64,000 bases of DNA from Lepisosteus oculatus (lineage: Eukaryota; Chordata; Actinopteri; Semionotiformes; Lepisosteidae), in the NCBI RefSeq assembly GCF_040954835.1, contig NC_090698.1:6880501-6944500 (forward strand). Direction: 5' to 3'. The notes beneath the pieces were generated by a model. It was not told the DNA's origin. It saw only the letters and a list, made by a program, of their open reading frames with translations, and searched no databases. Below are positions 58,071 to 64,000 of the stretch, piece after piece. The translations under genes were made by a program, and so were the position numbers. Every line of letters starts with the position of its first letter. The stretch's first letter is position 1.

Positions 58071-59999
58071 ATCGCATCAGGGTCGGTCATGAATGATTAA
58101 TTAATCAGCAAACATTTTAATTTGATAAAACTTCACAGGCTTAGAGTAGTTTCTTTTGACGCTCAGTATGTTAAACAGCAAATTGGCTGATCATCAACCA
58201 GACAGCCAAGCTTGAGATATTAAGGAAGTTTTGTTAACAAAGGGGAGCTTGTTCTTGCGTCTGTGCACATTGTTACTGTGCAATACATGCTGCTGTTGGT
58301 GCTGACTGTGTATATTAGCTGAATGGCAAAACAGGAGGACCGTATCTGAGAAAGCCATGGATTTACATATATTTAAATAGCAGGAGCTATTAAATAGCTA
58401 AATAGCTCAGGTAATTTACTTTATGTATTAAAATTTGTTTCCAAGAAGTTGTAGTTCAACACATGCAGAGTAAAAGGCTTCTTTAGGAATAAGCTGTGGG
58501 AGGCTGTGAAGACGCTACAGGGGTAGGTGATGATGTAAAGATGGAGGAAATGACTGAGGATCCACAAAGTTACTGAGTCACAGGGGCTGTGCAACATCAC
58601 CTTATGAGTATGTAGAAATAACACTGCTGTTTCAAAATGAGCTGTGGAATAACACAGCTACAGCACATCAAAACCAGAAGCCCGTGTTGTGTGAGTGGAA
58701 CACATTTTTGCCAGTTTTCATCGTGCCCGTCACACAGCGTTGGTGATTCAACCAACTTCGCTGGAAACGTTGGTAGGGCACCGTAGATGTGCATCTGCAC
58801 ATTTCTAATGGGGCAACAACTGCTCCCTCTGTGCTCTGACCCCTGAGCTCTTGCTTCTGTTCCACAGGGGCAGAAGGTAACACTGACAGGCACAATACAA
58901 TCACCAGCAGCCTAAAGACATATTATCAGTTTGTGAGTGCTTCGAAATCAACAGAGATAGCCTTTTATATTCACAGGCATTGAATATCAACTGTAATGCT
59001 TTTTTTTTTTGCTTAGCTCACCATGCACAACTAAAAATACATTCTAAACATAGTCTATTTCCCCAACAATGCACATGCCTACCTGTGTGCAGTCAGAAGC
59101 ATCATCTTGTTCTGGAATCACATTTTATGTTGCTGTATTACTTTTTTTTTTTAATCGGGCTTCTGTATACTGTAGTGTTGGTTTTTTCAGGTTAATATTG
59201 TTGATGGTTAAAGACAGCACCAATTAATTAGTTTCCTGCACCGGTGTGCAGCTAACTTCCACTGGCCCTCCACTGACTACTGGCGTCTTCTCTGTGAGGA
59301 AATTGAGCTGCATGTTTATGTCTCAATTGAACAGCTCGGTGGCCAAGCAGAGCGAGATTTACATGCAGAACAAGATAGGATTTGAAATGCAGAAAGCGCT
59401 TCTCTTGCAGGTGATCTGTGGCATCCACTGAGCTTAATTCTGCAGTAAGCTTGTGCTTATCTCCTGAGACAACTGTGCAACTCCCTCCCCTCTGCTCCTC
59501 AGCTGTGCTCAGGGTGTGCCAACACTAAATGCTTCTGCTGTGAATTCATGAATGTCATGGTGCAAAGCGTATTCCCTTGAACTGCACTCCAGTTCACTAT
59601 CCTTCTTCTCCACCTCCCCCGTCTTCTCTCCACATGCAATACATATGGATCGGCCAAATCACATTAATTCCAACATCCTCTGCTGTCATATAAACACCCA
59701 GACTATTTCTGCAAGGGTTTCCTGCACAGATAATCTGAGTCAGGGTGTATTTGTGGTTGTTCCATCAGCTCCACCTACAAACATCATCTGTCTCGAGCGT
59801 GCAAGCACAAATATGCTCTTTCTATAACATACTCACACACCCGAACCCTGAGCCGTCTCTCTCACATACGCGCTGAATCTCTCACTCGCATACACAAACG
59901 CACGCGCTCTCTCTCTCGCACATACTTTCTCACCTTTTAACGTGTGAAGCGTGCGAAAATAGAAAGCTGGAGGCACGTTTCTAACACGTCGCTAAAGCT
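58071..59999 (+). other. Intergenic, nothing firmly recognised
   Basis: A block at about 59230-59410 ends in a donor-like ttgcag|gtgatc and could be an exon, but it has no recognisable protein. Low-complexity CTCTCT/CACACA lies near 59830-59935. No other element is seen. Confidence 0.35.
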
Positions 60000-60125
60000 G
60001 ATCCCCCAGGCTGGTGTTAAGAAACAGCAGGATGAGATCCTTGGTTCCACTAGTTACTGGCAACCAAATGAGCTAGATGGGCCACATGGCCTCTCTTTTG
60101 TAACCTTGCTTATTTTCTTCAGGGT
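60000..60125 (+). repeat. CR1/L3-like LINE 3' end fragment
   Basis: 'aagaaacagcaggatgagat' then 'ccttggttccactagttact', 'gagctagatgggccacatgg' and 'cctctcttttgtaacctt' is the familiar 3' end of a fish and reptile CR1-like LINE. It is the same kind as the poorer fragment at 19786-19905. Confidence 0.65.

Positions 60126-64000
<3,875 letters not shown>

Noticed and set aside
59210-59410. Exon ending in ttgcag|gtgatc
   Set aside because: The donor is acceptable but the frame shows no recognisable protein and no acceptor is clear.

Overview
This is vertebrate nuclear DNA, most likely from a ray-finned fish. The genes are intron-rich with GT-AG junctions, and the introns and spacers carry fish-type repeats: 5S-rRNA-headed SINEs (SINE3 type), tRNA-headed SINEs, CR1/L2-like LINE tails and a Tc1 remnant. 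An early-branching fish such as a gar or bowfin is a guess; the sequence alone does not settle the species.

Five protein-coding genes are supported exon by exon, and every exon keeps frame across every junction. (1) radx (+), from before base 1 to 10093: the last 14 exons of the single-stranded DNA binding fork regulator, 645 residues visible. (2) kctd11 (-), 14713-15543: a one-exon BTB/POZ gene of 276 residues. (3) A hepatic-lectin (ASGR/CLEC10A-like) type II C-type lectin (-), 17346-22703: 8 exons, 287 residues, galactose-type QPD site. (4) plod3 (+), 29100-39496: 19 exons, 735 residues, complete lysyl hydroxylase/glycosyltransferase 3. (5) pelp1 (+), 41388-54617: 17 exons, 1258 residues, complete, with a polyglutamine tract and a long acidic tail. 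From 54775 to the end there is no coding gene I can support. That stretch holds a SINE, minisatellites and one or two possible untranslated first exons.

The genes do not form one pathway. Their order is informative: from my knowledge of the human map, KCTD11, ASGR1/ASGR2 and PELP1 all lie on human 17p13, while PLOD3 (7q22) and RADX (Xq22) do not. The window therefore joins a conserved 17p13-like block to two genes located elsewhere in mammals.

I found no new multi-gene system. The observations most worth a second look are: a 58-bp minisatellite that copies the splice donor of pelp1 exon 8 five times; a near-palindromic element in plod3 intron 18 with hammerhead-ribozyme-like cores; a probable solo LTR about 115 bp upstream of the lectin start codon; inverted LINE tails bracketing three radx exons; two perfect CRE palindromes just upstream of the pelp1 start codon; and an AUG-initiated full BTB domain in kctd11.
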